Position numbers and translations under genes: made by a program
Shown: positions 29,141 to 38,268 of the stretch, in pieces
Layout: the number at the start of each line of letters is the position of its first letter
Position numbering within the stretch: position 1 is the first letter of the stretch
Origin: Microbacterium sp. Au-Mic1
Lineage (GTDB): Bacteria; Actinomycetota; Actinomycetes; Actinomycetales; Microbacteriaceae
Assembly (NCBI RefSeq): GCF_021341785.1
Contig: NZ_JAJTTF010000003.1
Coordinates: 186,001-250,000 of the forward strand
Reading direction: 5' to 3'
DNA: 64,000 nt
Notes under the pieces: model-generated
What the model saw: the letters and a program-made list of their open reading frames with translations, nothing else
The model's database searches: none
What the model was told of the DNA's origin: nothing

Positions 29141-30307
29141 TCAGGCGCCCCAGCCGGCCGGGGCGCCGTCGACGCGCTCAGCGGAGATCTTGTCGAGGTA
29201 GCCGGACGCGAGGAAGGCCGCCATCGGATCGGCGGGCAGGCCGCGCTCGGAGCGCCAGGCGGCCAGCGCCGGACGGACGTCGGTGTAGAACGCGTCCATG
29301 AGCACCGCGTTCGCGGCGAGCACGTCGTTCGCGCGCTGCGCGGCGGCCAGGGCCTCCCGATCGATCAGCAGTGCTCGCGCGGTCATCTCCTGCACGTTGA
29401 GCACCGAGCGGATCTGTCCGGGGATCTTCGCCTCGATGTTGTGGCACTGGTCGAGCATGAACGCGACATCGGGGTTGTTCAGGCCGCCTCCGCGGATCAC
29501 CTCGGCGAGGATGCGGAACAGCTGGAACGGATCCGCCGCCCCCACGATGAGGTCGTCGTCGGCGTAGAAGCGCGAGTTGAAGTCGAACGAGCCGAGCTTG
29601 CCGAGGCGCAGCAGCTGCATCACGATAAACTCGATGTTCGTGCCGGGGGCGTGGTGGCCGGTGTCCAGGCACACCATGGCCCGCTCGCCGAGCGCCGACA
29701 CCTGCGCATAGCTCGTCCCCCAGTCCGGGACATCGGTGTGGTAGAACGCGGGCTCGAAGAACTTGTACTCCAGCACCAGGCGCTGCGCGTCGCCGAGGCG
29801 TGCGTAGATCTGCTGCAGCGAGTCCTGCAGGCGATCCTGCCGGGAGCGCATGTCGTTCTGACCGGGGTAGTTGGATCCCTCCGCGAGCCAGATCTTCAGA
29901 TCGCGGGATCCGGTCGCGTGCATCACGTCGATGCAGGCGAGGTGGTGGTCGATCGCCCTCTGCCTGATGCGGTCGTCCTCGTGCGCGAGAGCGCCGAACT
30001 TGTAGTCCTCGTCCTGGAACGTGTTGGAGTTGACCGTGCCCAGGGTGACGCCGAGGTCCTCCGCGTGCCGTCGCAGGTCCTCGAAGGAGTCGACGAGATC
30101 CCAGGGGATGTGCAGTGCGACAGTCGGGGCGAGCGCCGTGTGCGCGTGCACCTGGGCGGCGTCGGCGATCTTCTCGAACGGGTCGCGGGGCGTGCCCGGG
30201 GTGCCGAACACGCGGAAGCGCGTGCCCGAGTTGCCGAACGCCCAGCTGGGCAGCTCGATGGACTGCTGCTCGAGTTCGGTGAGGATCTCGGGGGAGAGCG
30301 TGGTCAT
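29141..30307 (-). CDS. rhaI: L-rhamnose isomerase (RhaI type)
   Basis: 388-residue sugar isomerase of the xylose-isomerase-like fold that converts L-rhamnose to L-rhamnulose. Metal and substrate ligands are visible in VLEYKFFEPAFYHTDVPDWG, in CLDTGHHAPGTNIE and in FDFNSRFYADDDL. The ATG at 30307 overlaps the stop of the alpha-rhamnosidase gene (ATGA), so it is translated in the same message; a much longer open frame upstream is a shadow. It is the first catabolic enzyme of the pathway. Confidence 0.95.
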   Translation of the reverse strand: MTTLSPEILTELEQQSIELPSWAFGNSGTRFRVFGTPGTPRDPFEKIADAAQVHAHTALAPTVALHIPWDLVDSFEDLRRHAEDLGVTLGTVNSNTFQDEDYKFGALAHEDDRIRQRAIDHHLACIDVMHATGSRDLKIWLAEGSNYPGQNDMRSRQDRLQDSLQQIYARLGDAQRLVLEYKFFEPAFYHTDVPDWGTSYAQVSALGERAMVCLDTGHHAPGTNIEFIVMQLLRLGKLGSFDFNSRFYADDDLIVGAADPFQLFRILAEVIRGGGLNNPDVAFMLDQCHNIEAKIPGQIRSVLNVQEMTARALLIDREALAAAQRANDVLAANAVLMDAFYTDVRPALAAWRSERGLPADPMAAFLASGYLDKISAERVDGAPAGWGA

Positions 30308-33084
30308 GATGCGGTGCCTTCTTCGATGCGGGCGGCGCGCAGAGTGTGCGTGCCGGGGACGAGCTCGGCGGATCCGTCCAGGATCCAGCCGGGGGCCAGG
30401 ACGACGTCCGCCGAGACGCCGAGCGGGACCTCTACGGTGAGATCCGCGCCGCGGTCGTCGCGGCGCCAGTCCACGGCGATCCGTCCGGCCGGAACATCCA
30501 CGTGCGCCCGGCAGTGATCGAGCACGCCGTCGAGGTCGGGGGCGATGCGCGTGCGGCGATACCCGGGCTCGATGAGCTCGATCCCCGCGAGGCGTCGCAT
30601 CATCCAGTCGACGACGCAGCCGAAGGCGTAGTGGTTCATCGACATCCGCTCGACCGTGCCGTCCTCGTGCACCGCCTTCCACGCCTCCCAGATCGTGGTG
30701 GCGCCGTGATCGACCTCGTAGAGCCAGGACGGCGCCGTGTCCTGCACGAGGAGCGCGCGGGCGAGATCGGCGTGACCCTCGTCCCACAGCACGTCGAGGA
30801 GGAAGGGGACGGAGACGAAGCCGGTGTCCAGGTGCACCCCCGCCTCGTGCACGAGTTCGACGAGGCGGGCGACGACCTGCGGGCGGACCTCGTCGGGCAC
30901 GGCATCGAAGGCGAGGGCGAGCACGGCGATCCCCTGCATGTCGGGGCCGATCCGTCCGTCGGCGCCCACGTATTCCGTGGCGAAGGCGGCGCGCACCGCG
31001 CTCGCCTGGGCGCGAGCCTGCGCGGCCGTTGCGGCATCTCCGAGTGCTTCGGCCGACGCGGCGTAAAGGTCGAGGGAGCGGATCTGGAACAGGGGTCCCG
31101 TCAGCTCGGCGGTCAGCTGCGGGGCGAGCATGATCGCCGCGAACTCGTCGAGGCCCTCGGCCTCGGGTCGAGACCCGTCCAACGTCGACGGCGCGAGCCA
31201 GTCGCCGAAGTTCATGCGCCCGTTCCAGAGCAGGCGCTGCCTGGCCATGCGCTCCGGGGAGAGCGTCGTCGGATCCAGCCGAGCCGGCAGCGTGGCGGCG
31301 GCATCGGCCGTCTGATGCTCGACCCAGGTGCGCATCGCATCGAGGTTGTCGCGCAGGAACCGCGGATCGCCGTAGTGGCGGTACAGCTCCCACGGGGCGA
31401 TCGTGATGGCGTCGCTCCAGCCGGCCGCGTCGCGGATGTCGCCGAGGCCCGCGTTCGGCAGATCGGGATCGTCCATGGCCGGCGGCATCGGCACGATGAT
31501 CGGCACGATGCCGTCGTGGGCGGCCTGATCGACGCGGACGTTGCGCAGCCAGCGGTCGAGGAACGCTGCCACGCCCATCAGGGTCGCGGCGGTCGGCGCG
31601 AAGATCTGCAGGTCGCCGGTCCATCCGGCGCGCTCGCGCTGCGGGCAATCGGTCGGCACCGCGAGGAAATTGGAGCGCTGCGACCACACGGTGTTCTCCA
31701 CGAGGCGATCCAGGCGCTGGTGCGACGACGAGAACGAGGCGGTCTGTTCGAGATCGTTCGCGATGACGACGGCCGTGAAGTCCTCGGGCAGAGGCGCGCC
31801 GGGGTATCCGATCAGCTTGACGTAGCGGAACCCGTGGAAGGTGAACAGCGGCTCCCACTCCTCGCCTTCGGGACGGCCGGCGAGCACGTACTCGTCGGCC
31901 TGGTCCTTGTTCACGCCGAGGATGTTGTCGAGGAAGTTGCCCTCCGCATCGACGACCTCCGCGTGTTCGAGGCGGACGACCGTGCCGCGCTCGCCGCGGA
32001 CGCGCATCCGCACCCGACCGGCCATGACCTGGCCGAAGTCGATCACGGTCTCGCCAGCGGGAGTGGTCAGCACGCGCTGCGCCGGGAGCTCGCGGACCCG
32101 CCGGATCGGCTCTCCCACGAACGGCACGAGAGGCACGGCGACGGGGACGAGAGCGCACGGCGTCCAGTCGGCCAGGAGCTCGGCATCCGCGGAGGGGGCG
32201 TCCCAGCCGGGTCGCTCGGCGCGGGCGTCGTGGCGCTCGCCGATGAAGATGTCGGACCAGTCGATCGGGCCGCGGGAGCTCCGCACCGACGCGTCGGGGC
32301 GGATCACGGTGCGGCTGCCGTCGGACAGGTCCACCTCCAGCCGCCAGGTCGCACGAAGGACATCGCCGTACTGGGCGCTGCGACCGAGGATGGAGATCCG
32401 GCCGGCGTACCAGCCGTCGCCGAGGATCACCCCGAGCACGTTGACGCCCTCGTGCAGCAGCGAGGTCACGTCGTGCGTCATCACGGAGATCTCGTGCTGG
32501 TAGCTCTCGTAACCGGGAGCCAGCAGGCCGTCTCCCGCGGGGATGCCGTTGAGGGACGGCTGGTGCACGCCCTGGCTGCTGATGCGCAGTCGCGCCGAGA
32601 CAGGCGCCGCGGGCAGATCGAACTCCTGCCGCAGATACCGTGGCGGGTGCAGGCGCTCGCCGGGCGGCGTGGCATCGGATGCGGGAGCGAAGGTTTCGGG
32701 CCCGATCGCGAGCGGACCCTCGGCGAGCACGCGCTCCTGCGCGGGCTCGACCCACGGCGCGTCCCAGTCGGCGAGCCCGATGCCGAAGCCGGCGGACGCC
32801 TCGGTCACGCCGCCGTCGGCATCGCGCACGTCGAGTTGCCAGCGGTAGTCCGTGCCGGGGACCCCCGTGAAGCCGTCGGGTTCGAGGGAGGTCTCGTCCG
32901 ATTCGATCCATCCGGAGTCGTGCGCGTGCCGGCCCTCAGCGGAGGTGATCCGGATCCGGTGCGCGCGGGGCGCGGTCGCCGTTCCCTCAGCGCGCACCCG
33001 CCAGGTGAGCCGCGGGGTGACGCGGCGCAGCGCGAGCGGGTTCTCGAGGTGATCTGCGCGGAGGTCGGAGAGGACGAGAGGCAT
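30304..33084 (-). CDS. Alpha-L-rhamnosidase, GH78
   Basis: 926-residue glycoside hydrolase family 78 enzyme that frees L-rhamnose from plant or microbial rhamnosides. It begins with the typical N-terminal beta domain (LRADHLENPLALRRVTPRLT) and holds the catalytic-barrel motif PTDCPQRERAGWTGD. There is no signal peptide, so substrate must be imported. The ATG at 33084 has AAGGAG upstream. It heads the minus-strand arm of the locus and lies just downstream of an operator palindrome. A shorter GH78 paralogue lies on the other arm. Confidence 0.93.
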   Translation of the reverse strand: MPLVLSDLRADHLENPLALRRVTPRLTWRVRAEGTATAPRAHRIRITSAEGRHAHDSGWIESDETSLEPDGFTGVPGTDYRWQLDVRDADGGVTEASAGFGIGLADWDAPWVEPAQERVLAEGPLAIGPETFAPASDATPPGERLHPPRYLRQEFDLPAAPVSARLRISSQGVHQPSLNGIPAGDGLLAPGYESYQHEISVMTHDVTSLLHEGVNVLGVILGDGWYAGRISILGRSAQYGDVLRATWRLEVDLSDGSRTVIRPDASVRSSRGPIDWSDIFIGERHDARAERPGWDAPSADAELLADWTPCALVPVAVPLVPFVGEPIRRVRELPAQRVLTTPAGETVIDFGQVMAGRVRMRVRGERGTVVRLEHAEVVDAEGNFLDNILGVNKDQADEYVLAGRPEGEEWEPLFTFHGFRYVKLIGYPGAPLPEDFTAVVIANDLEQTASFSSSHQRLDRLVENTVWSQRSNFLAVPTDCPQRERAGWTGDLQIFAPTAATLMGVAAFLDRWLRNVRVDQAAHDGIVPIIVPMPPAMDDPDLPNAGLGDIRDAAGWSDAITIAPWELYRHYGDPRFLRDNLDAMRTWVEHQTADAAATLPARLDPTTLSPERMARQRLLWNGRMNFGDWLAPSTLDGSRPEAEGLDEFAAIMLAPQLTAELTGPLFQIRSLDLYAASAEALGDAATAAQARAQASAVRAAFATEYVGADGRIGPDMQGIAVLALAFDAVPDEVRPQVVARLVELVHEAGVHLDTGFVSVPFLLDVLWDEGHADLARALLVQDTAPSWLYEVDHGATTIWEAWKAVHEDGTVERMSMNHYAFGCVVDWMMRRLAGIELIEPGYRRTRIAPDLDGVLDHCRAHVDVPAGRIAVDWRRDDRGADLTVEVPLGVSADVVLAPGWILDGSAELVPGTHTLRAARIEEGTAS

Positions 33085-33103
33085 CGATGGGGCTCCTTCG
33101 CTC

Positions 33104-33115
33104 TGAATCGATTCA
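33104..33115. promoter_or_regulatory. LacI-type operator, rhamnose minus-strand arm
   Basis: Perfect palindrome TGAATCGATTCA with a central CG, typical of LacI-family sites. It lies 20 bases before the GH78 start and just downstream of the predicted -10. An identical copy lies 112 bp away on the other arm. Confidence 0.8.
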
Positions 33116-33128
33116 ATATCTGTGATTG

Positions 33129-33158
33129 ACGATACGGCTTTGCGGGGGCGGTCGTCAA
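33129..33158 (-). promoter_or_regulatory. Promoter of the rhamnosidase-rhaIDB arm
   Basis: On the minus strand, TTGACG (33158-33153), an 18-bp spacer and TATCGT (33134-33129). Transcription would start close to the operator at 33104-33115, so the operator blocks initiation or escape. Confidence 0.65.
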
Positions 33159-33212
33159 CCCTGCTTTAAGCCACGTAGCCGACCTCGAGCGACTATTTTC
33201 GCGGAACAACGC

Positions 33213-33241
33213 TTGTGAATCGATTCAAAGCTTGCTAGCGT
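33213..33241 (+). promoter_or_regulatory. Promoter of the MFS transporter arm, overlapping the operator
   Basis: TTGTGA (33213-33218), a 17-bp spacer and TAGCGT (33236-33241). The operator copy at 33216-33227 covers the -35 box and part of the spacer. Confidence 0.6.
33216..33227. promoter_or_regulatory. LacI-type operator, rhamnose plus-strand arm
   Basis: Second exact copy of TGAATCGATTCA, overlapping the predicted -35 of the transporter promoter. The two copies are spaced so that a LacI tetramer or two dimers could control both arms together. Confidence 0.8.
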
Positions 33242-33310
33242 GCAAGCACCCCCGGATCCGCAGCGCCCCCGGCCGCCGCCCTCCGCATCGCTCACGTTCA
33301 AAGGAGAACC

Positions 33311-34615
33311 ATGACCGTCGAAGCTCCCTCCGTCCGCCACCCCAACCCGTGGTGGGTCGGCGTCGTGTGCGGCATGGCGTCGTACATCGACGCCGCCACG
33401 ATCGTCGCGACCGGCATCGCCCTCGTGATCTATCAGCACACGATCGGCATCACGCCCGACCAGATCGGCATCCTGTCCGGGATGCTCACGCTCTCGATCG
33501 CGGTCGGCGCGATCTTCGGAGGCCGATTGGGCGACGCGCTGGGTCGCCGCACCGTGTTCCTCGTCACCATGCTCATCGTGATCGGCGGCATCGCCCTGCT
33601 CGTGTTCGGGGCGTCGTTCCCCGCGCTGCTCGCCGGCGTCGTCCTGGCGGGACTGGGCACCGGCGCAGACCTTCCCGTCTCGCTCTCGACGATCTCGGAG
33701 GCGGCGTCGGAGAAGAATCGTGGTGCGATCATCGGGCTCTCCAACATCCTGTGGGTGGTCGGGATCCTCGGGACGATCGTCATCGCGACGTTCGCCGGCG
33801 GTCTGGGGCGCCTCGGCGGTCAGCTGCTGTTCGGCCAGGTCGGGATCGTCGCCGCACTCGTCTTCGTCGCACGGCTCACGATCCCGGAGTCGCCGTTCTG
33901 GCTGGCGGCCCGGGACGAGCGCCGCCGCGGCGTGGTGACCGTGCGGGCCGACCGCGCCTCGGTGCGCGACCTGCTGCGCAAGCCTTACCTGGCCCCGTTC
34001 GCCGCGCTGCTGATCTTCTACGCGCTGACCAACGTCGGCGCGAACACCGGCGGCCAGTTCGGCACCTACCTCGCGGTCAACGTCGCGGGCATCCCGGTCC
34101 AGTTGAACTCCGCGATCGGTCTGGCATCGTTCCCGATCGGACTCCTGGCCGGCCTGTGGTTCATGCGCATCGTCGACGGCAAGCGACGGATGACCTACTT
34201 CGTGTTCGGCGGGATCGTGCTGCTCCTCGGTTACCTGACTCCCGCGGTCCTCGGGTTCAGCCTGCCCACGATCATCGCCATGAACCTGTTCATGGGCGTC
34301 GGCGGTGCTTTCGCCTTCGAGGGGATCATGAAGGTGTGGACGCAGGAGTCCTTCCCGACGCTGCTGCGCACGACCGCGCAGGGCGCCGTCATCGCCATCG
34401 CCCGTGTCGTCGCGGCATTGCTCGCCTTCGTCACGCCCGCTCTCATCGCCGTCAGCCCGCAGGGACTGTACGGCGTGCTCAGTGCGGTCGTCGCCGTCGG
34501 CCTCGTGGTCGCCTGGTTCGCCTTCCGCAATGCGGGCGAGAGCCAGTTCGTCACGGAGTCGTTGCGCACCGTCGTCGTCGAGGCGGATGCCGAGGCGGCG
34601 CCGATCGAATCCTGA
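33311..34615 (+). CDS. MFS sugar transporter
   Basis: 434-residue major facilitator with about 12 membrane helices. It has loop motif A-like GGRLGDALGRRTVF between helices 2 and 3, and a central basic loop near residue 205. As it lies between rhamnose operators and a second rhamnosidase, L-rhamnose or a rhamnoside is the likely substrate (inference). The ATG at 33311 has AAAGGAG seven bases upstream. No ABC rhamnose importer is present in the window, so this may be the main uptake system. Confidence 0.88.
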   Translation: MTVEAPSVRHPNPWWVGVVCGMASYIDAATIVATGIALVIYQHTIGITPDQIGILSGMLTLSIAVGAIFGGRLGDALGRRTVFLVTMLIVIGGIALLVFGASFPALLAGVVLAGLGTGADLPVSLSTISEAASEKNRGAIIGLSNILWVVGILGTIVIATFAGGLGRLGGQLLFGQVGIVAALVFVARLTIPESPFWLAARDERRRGVVTVRADRASVRDLLRKPYLAPFAALLIFYALTNVGANTGGQFGTYLAVNVAGIPVQLNSAIGLASFPIGLLAGLWFMRIVDGKRRMTYFVFGGIVLLLGYLTPAVLGFSLPTIIAMNLFMGVGGAFAFEGIMKVWTQESFPTLLRTTAQGAVIAIARVVAALLAFVTPALIAVSPQGLYGVLSAVVAVGLVVAWFAFRNAGESQFVTESLRTVVVEADAEAAPIES

Positions 34616-34656
34616 CCCCCGACCAGACGCAGACCCCACGATCCGGAAGGACCGAG

Positions 34657-36900
34657 ATGACCTCCCCCCTCCACCACGCAGACTTCCTCACCGCAGCGGC
34701 TCCGCGCGAGGCCGCGATCCGCTTCCGACGGACGGTCGCGCCCGCCCAGCCGCGCAGCGCGGTCGCCTCCGCGCGGCTCAGCGCCACGGCGCTGGGCGTG
34801 TACGAAGCGCGTCTCGACGGCTCGGCGGTCTCGGAGTCCGTGCTCGACCCGGGCTGGAACGCATACGAATGGCGACTTCCGTTCCAGAGTTGGGACGTCA
34901 CGGACGCGGTGCGCGCGGGAGACGGAGACCTCGACCTCGACATCCTGCTCGGCAACGGCTGGTATCGCGGCGACCTCGGATTCGAGGGCGCGAACGCCAA
35001 TTACGGCGAGCAGATCGCCGCAGCTCTGGTCCTGGAGGTCGTGTTCGCCGACGGCGTCGTGCAGACCATCGCGACCGACGAGCAGTGGACGGCGGAGACC
35101 TCCGAAGTGCTGCGCAATTCGCTCTACAACGGCGAGACCATCGACGCGCGCCTGCGCGGCATGCCGGGGGAGGCTCTGACCGTCCAGGCGGTCGAGGTGG
35201 ACCGATCCCGGCTCGTCGCGCAGGCGGGTCCGCCGGTGAAGAGGCAGGAGACGCTGCGACCGCAGCGGATCTGGGTCTCGCCGGCGGGTCGCACGCTCGT
35301 CGACTTCGGTCAGAACCTGGTGGGCTGGGTGCGGGTGAGCGTGCAGGGTGTGAAGGGGGCCGAGGTCGTGCTGCGGCATGCCGAGGTGCTCGAGGACGGC
35401 GAGCTGGGCACGCGTCCGCTGCGCGCCGCACAGGCCACCGACGTGTTCGTGCTGTCCGGCGGACGGGACGTGTTCGAGCCGACGCTGACGTTCCACGGCT
35501 TCCGCTACGTCGAGGTCGCGGGATGGCCGGGGGAGCTGCGTGCCGAGGACCTCGAGGCCGTGGTCGTTCACTCCGACATGCGGCGCACCGGATCCTTCGA
35601 GTGCTCGGAGCCCCTCGTGAACCGGCTCGTGCAGAACTCCGTGTGGGGGCAGAAGGGCAACTTCCTCAGCGTCCCGACGGACTGCCCGCAGCGGGACGAG
35701 CGTCTCGGCTGGACCGGTGACATCGCCGCCTACGCGGCGTCGGCATCGTTCCAGTTCGACACCTCCGACTTCCTGCACGACTGGCTCGAGGACCTGCACG
35801 CAGAGACGCGCAACTCCGCCGCCGGGATCGTCCCGATCGTGGTGCCCGACGTGCTGAAGTACGCGCACTTCGACGAGGACTTCGCGTTCCCGGAGCTCGG
35901 TGCCACAGCGATCTGGGGGGATGCGGCGGTGTGGGTGCCGGAGGCGCTGTGGCGCGCCTACGGCGACCGCGAGCGGCTCGCGGCGCACTATCCGGCGATG
36001 GTGCTGCATCTCGAGTCGGTCGAGCGGGTGCTCTCGCCGACCGGCCTGTGGGACCAGGGCTTCCAGTTCGGCGACTGGCTGGACCCGGACGCCCCGCCGG
36101 AGAATCCGGCCGCGGCGAAGGCGGATCCGCATGTCGTCGCCACCGCGTGCCTGTACCGCTCCGCCGCGTTCGCCGCGGAGGCGGCGGGAATACTGGGGCG
36201 CACCGAGGATGCCGGGCGCTGGCAGGCGCTCGCAGCTCGCACGCGCACCGCGTTTCAGGAGCACTACGTCGCGGATGGCAGGGTGCACTCCGACTGCGTC
36301 ACGGTCTACGCGCTGGCCATCTGCTTCGGCCTGCTGGAGGACGCCGACCGCGCGAAGGCGGCCGACCGGCTGGCCGAGCTCGTGCGCGCCGGCGGCTATC
36401 GCGTCACCACAGGGTTCGCCGGCACCCCGTTCGTCACCTGGGCGCTGTCCGAGACCGGGCATGTCGATGACGCCTACCGGCTGCTGCTCGAGAAGGAGAA
36501 CCCCTCCTGGCTGTACCCGGTGACGATGGGTGCGACGACGGTGTGGGAGCGATGGGACTCGATGCTGCCGGACGGATCCATCAATCCGGGTGAGATGACC
36601 AGCTTCAATCACTACGCGCTCGGTGCGGTCGTCGACTGGATCCATCAGGTGGTGGGCGGCATCCGTCCGGCCCAGCCCGGCTACGCGAGGCTGCGCATCG
36701 AGCCGGTTCCCGGCCCCGGCATCACCTGGGCACGCACCCGCTACGCCGCCGCCGCCGGCGAGATCGCCGTCGACTGGCGCACCGGCGACGACGGCTTCGT
36801 GCTCGAGGCCCGGATCCCCGAAGGCGTCCCCGCGGAGATCGTCCTGCCCGACGGGACGACGCACGAGGTCGTCGGAGGCGAGCACCGCTTCGTCGCGTGA
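34657..36900 (+). CDS. Second, shorter alpha-L-rhamnosidase, GH78
   Basis: 747-residue GH78 enzyme. It carries the catalytic-barrel motif PTDCPQRDERLGWTGD near residue 345, one residue longer than in the paralogue on the opposite arm. It lacks the N-terminal beta domain of the larger protein and starts directly in the substrate-binding beta region. No signal peptide is present. The ATG at 34657 has GGAAGG upstream, 41 bases after the transporter stop, so the two form an operon. The different size and motif suggest that the two rhamnosidases cut different linkages or aglycones. Confidence 0.92.
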   Translation: MTSPLHHADFLTAAAPREAAIRFRRTVAPAQPRSAVASARLSATALGVYEARLDGSAVSESVLDPGWNAYEWRLPFQSWDVTDAVRAGDGDLDLDILLGNGWYRGDLGFEGANANYGEQIAAALVLEVVFADGVVQTIATDEQWTAETSEVLRNSLYNGETIDARLRGMPGEALTVQAVEVDRSRLVAQAGPPVKRQETLRPQRIWVSPAGRTLVDFGQNLVGWVRVSVQGVKGAEVVLRHAEVLEDGELGTRPLRAAQATDVFVLSGGRDVFEPTLTFHGFRYVEVAGWPGELRAEDLEAVVVHSDMRRTGSFECSEPLVNRLVQNSVWGQKGNFLSVPTDCPQRDERLGWTGDIAAYAASASFQFDTSDFLHDWLEDLHAETRNSAAGIVPIVVPDVLKYAHFDEDFAFPELGATAIWGDAAVWVPEALWRAYGDRERLAAHYPAMVLHLESVERVLSPTGLWDQGFQFGDWLDPDAPPENPAAAKADPHVVATACLYRSAAFAAEAAGILGRTEDAGRWQALAARTRTAFQEHYVADGRVHSDCVTVYALAICFGLLEDADRAKAADRLAELVRAGGYRVTTGFAGTPFVTWALSETGHVDDAYRLLLEKENPSWLYPVTMGATTVWERWDSMLPDGSINPGEMTSFNHYALGAVVDWIHQVVGGIRPAQPGYARLRIEPVPGPGITWARTRYAAAAGEIAVDWRTGDDGFVLEARIPEGVPAEIVLPDGTTHEVVGGEHRFVA

Positions 36901-36974
36901 GGCGGCCGCACCCGGAGCTCCCGGGCGCGGCCCGGCCCATGCCCTAGGCTCGCTGTGCGGGAGAGGGGGCGGCG

Positions 36975-37979
36975 ATGGTCGTGAGCGTCCGGGAAGTGGC
37001 CGAGGACGCCGGCGTGTCTGTGGGCACGGTGTCGAACGTCCTGAACCGCCCCGAGCGCGTCTCCGCCGAGACGGTGACCCGGGTGCAGGCCTCGATCGCC
37101 CGCCTCGGGTACGTGCGCAACGATGCGGCCCGACAGCTGCGCGCCGGCCGCAGTCGCACCATCGGGCTCGTCGTGCTCGACATCCGCAACCCTTTCTTCG
37201 CCGAGGTCGTGCGCGGCGCCGAGCAGCGCGCAGACGAGCACGGGATGTCGGTGCTGGTCGCCAACAGCGATGAGAGCGCACACCGTGAGGGCATGCTCTT
37301 GGACCTGTTCGAGGAGCAGCGCGTGGCGGGCGTGCTCATCACGCCGGTCGCCGACGCGCTGCCGCGGCTGCAGCAGATGCGCGATCGCGGCACGCTCAGT
37401 GTCCTCGTCGATCGCGAATCGCGCGATCCCGGGTTCTCCTCCGTCGCCGTGGACGACGTCGAGGGCGGGCGGATCGCCGCCGCACACCTGCTGGAGAGCG
37501 GACGGCGCCGACTCGCCTTCGTCGGTGGACCGGTCTCGCTGCGACAGGTCTCGGACCGCCTGAGCGGAGCGCAGGCCGTGGCCGCCGCGGCCGGGGTGGG
37601 GTTGGAATTCATGGCGACGGGTGCACTCAGCGTGGAGGAGGGGCGTCGTGCGGGCCGACTCCTCATGGAGCGTCCGGCCGCGGAGCGCCCGGACGCGGTG
37701 TTCGCGGCGAACGATCTGCTGGCGCTGGGAATGCTGCAGAGCCTGGTGATGGCCGGCGATGCGCGCGTGCCGCAGGACATCGCACTCATCGGATACGACG
37801 ACATCGACTTCGCCGAAGCCGCGGTGATCCCGCTGAGCTCGATCCGCCAGCCTGCCGGGCTCATCGGATCCACGGCGGTGGACCTGCTGCTGGGGGTGTC
37901 CGATGGCGGCACGGCGACCGCCGAACGGGTCCTGTACCGGCCGGAACTCGTCGCGCGCGCGTCGACGCTCGGCGTCTGA
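36975..37979 (+). CDS. LacI-family regulator of the rhamnose locus
   Basis: 334-residue repressor. Residues 1-50 form the LacI HTH and hinge (REVAEDAGVSVGTVSNVLNR), and residues 60-330 form a periplasmic-binding-protein-like effector domain. It is the obvious candidate to bind both TGAATCGATTCA sites and release them on a rhamnose-derived inducer (inference). A TAGGCT -10-like box at 36944 and the GGGAGAGGGGG ribosome site suggest its own promoter, 74 bases after the GH78 stop. Confidence 0.92.
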   Translation: MVVSVREVAEDAGVSVGTVSNVLNRPERVSAETVTRVQASIARLGYVRNDAARQLRAGRSRTIGLVVLDIRNPFFAEVVRGAEQRADEHGMSVLVANSDESAHREGMLLDLFEEQRVAGVLITPVADALPRLQQMRDRGTLSVLVDRESRDPGFSSVAVDDVEGGRIAAAHLLESGRRRLAFVGGPVSLRQVSDRLSGAQAVAAAAGVGLEFMATGALSVEEGRRAGRLLMERPAAERPDAVFAANDLLALGMLQSLVMAGDARVPQDIALIGYDDIDFAEAAVIPLSSIRQPAGLIGSTAVDLLLGVSDGGTATAERVLYRPELVARASTLGV

Positions 37980-38089
37980 ACGACGCGCGGACGGGACCTC
38001 GCCGGCCTCGATTTCTCGTGACCGGATCCGCCGGGTATGCTTGATCTCCGCGCCCCCGGTCGGCTGGAAAAGCGGGACGGGCGTGCATT

Positions 38090-38171
38090 GGCAAGTTGCC
38101 CGAGCGGCCAAAGGGAGCTGACTGTAAATCAGCCGCGTCATGCTTCGGGGGTTCGAATCCCTCACTTGCCA
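38090..38171 (+). tRNA. tRNA-Tyr (GTA)
   Basis: 82-base type II tRNA with a long variable arm. Acceptor arms GGCAAGT and ACTTGCC pair fully. The anticodon stem-loop reads CTGACTGTAAATCAG with anticodon GTA, and the T-loop is GGTTCGAATCC. CCA is not encoded. A strong terminator follows at 38180. No repeat of its 3' end is seen downstream. Confidence 0.97.
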
Positions 38172-38179
38172 CCCAGTAC

Positions 38180-38218
38180 AAGGCCCGGGATCTGAGGAAA
38201 ACTCAGGTCCCGGGCCTT
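38180..38218 (+). terminator. Terminator of tRNA-Tyr
   Basis: Stem aaggcccgggatctgag against ctcaggtcccgggcctt with one G-T pair and loop gaaaa. It lies nine bases after the tRNA, and also faces the end of the Doc-domain gene. Confidence 0.8.
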
Positions 38219-38268
38219 ATGCGTTGCCTCGGCTCCTACCGCCTCGTAGCGACCCACGAACGCGCGGA

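Noticed and set aside
30308-32911. Long minus-strand frame extending the rhamnose isomerase to 1256 codons
   Set aside because: It lies inside the GH78 gene in another frame and is Arg-rich. The isomerase ATG at 30307 overlaps the GH78 stop and gives a normal-length protein.
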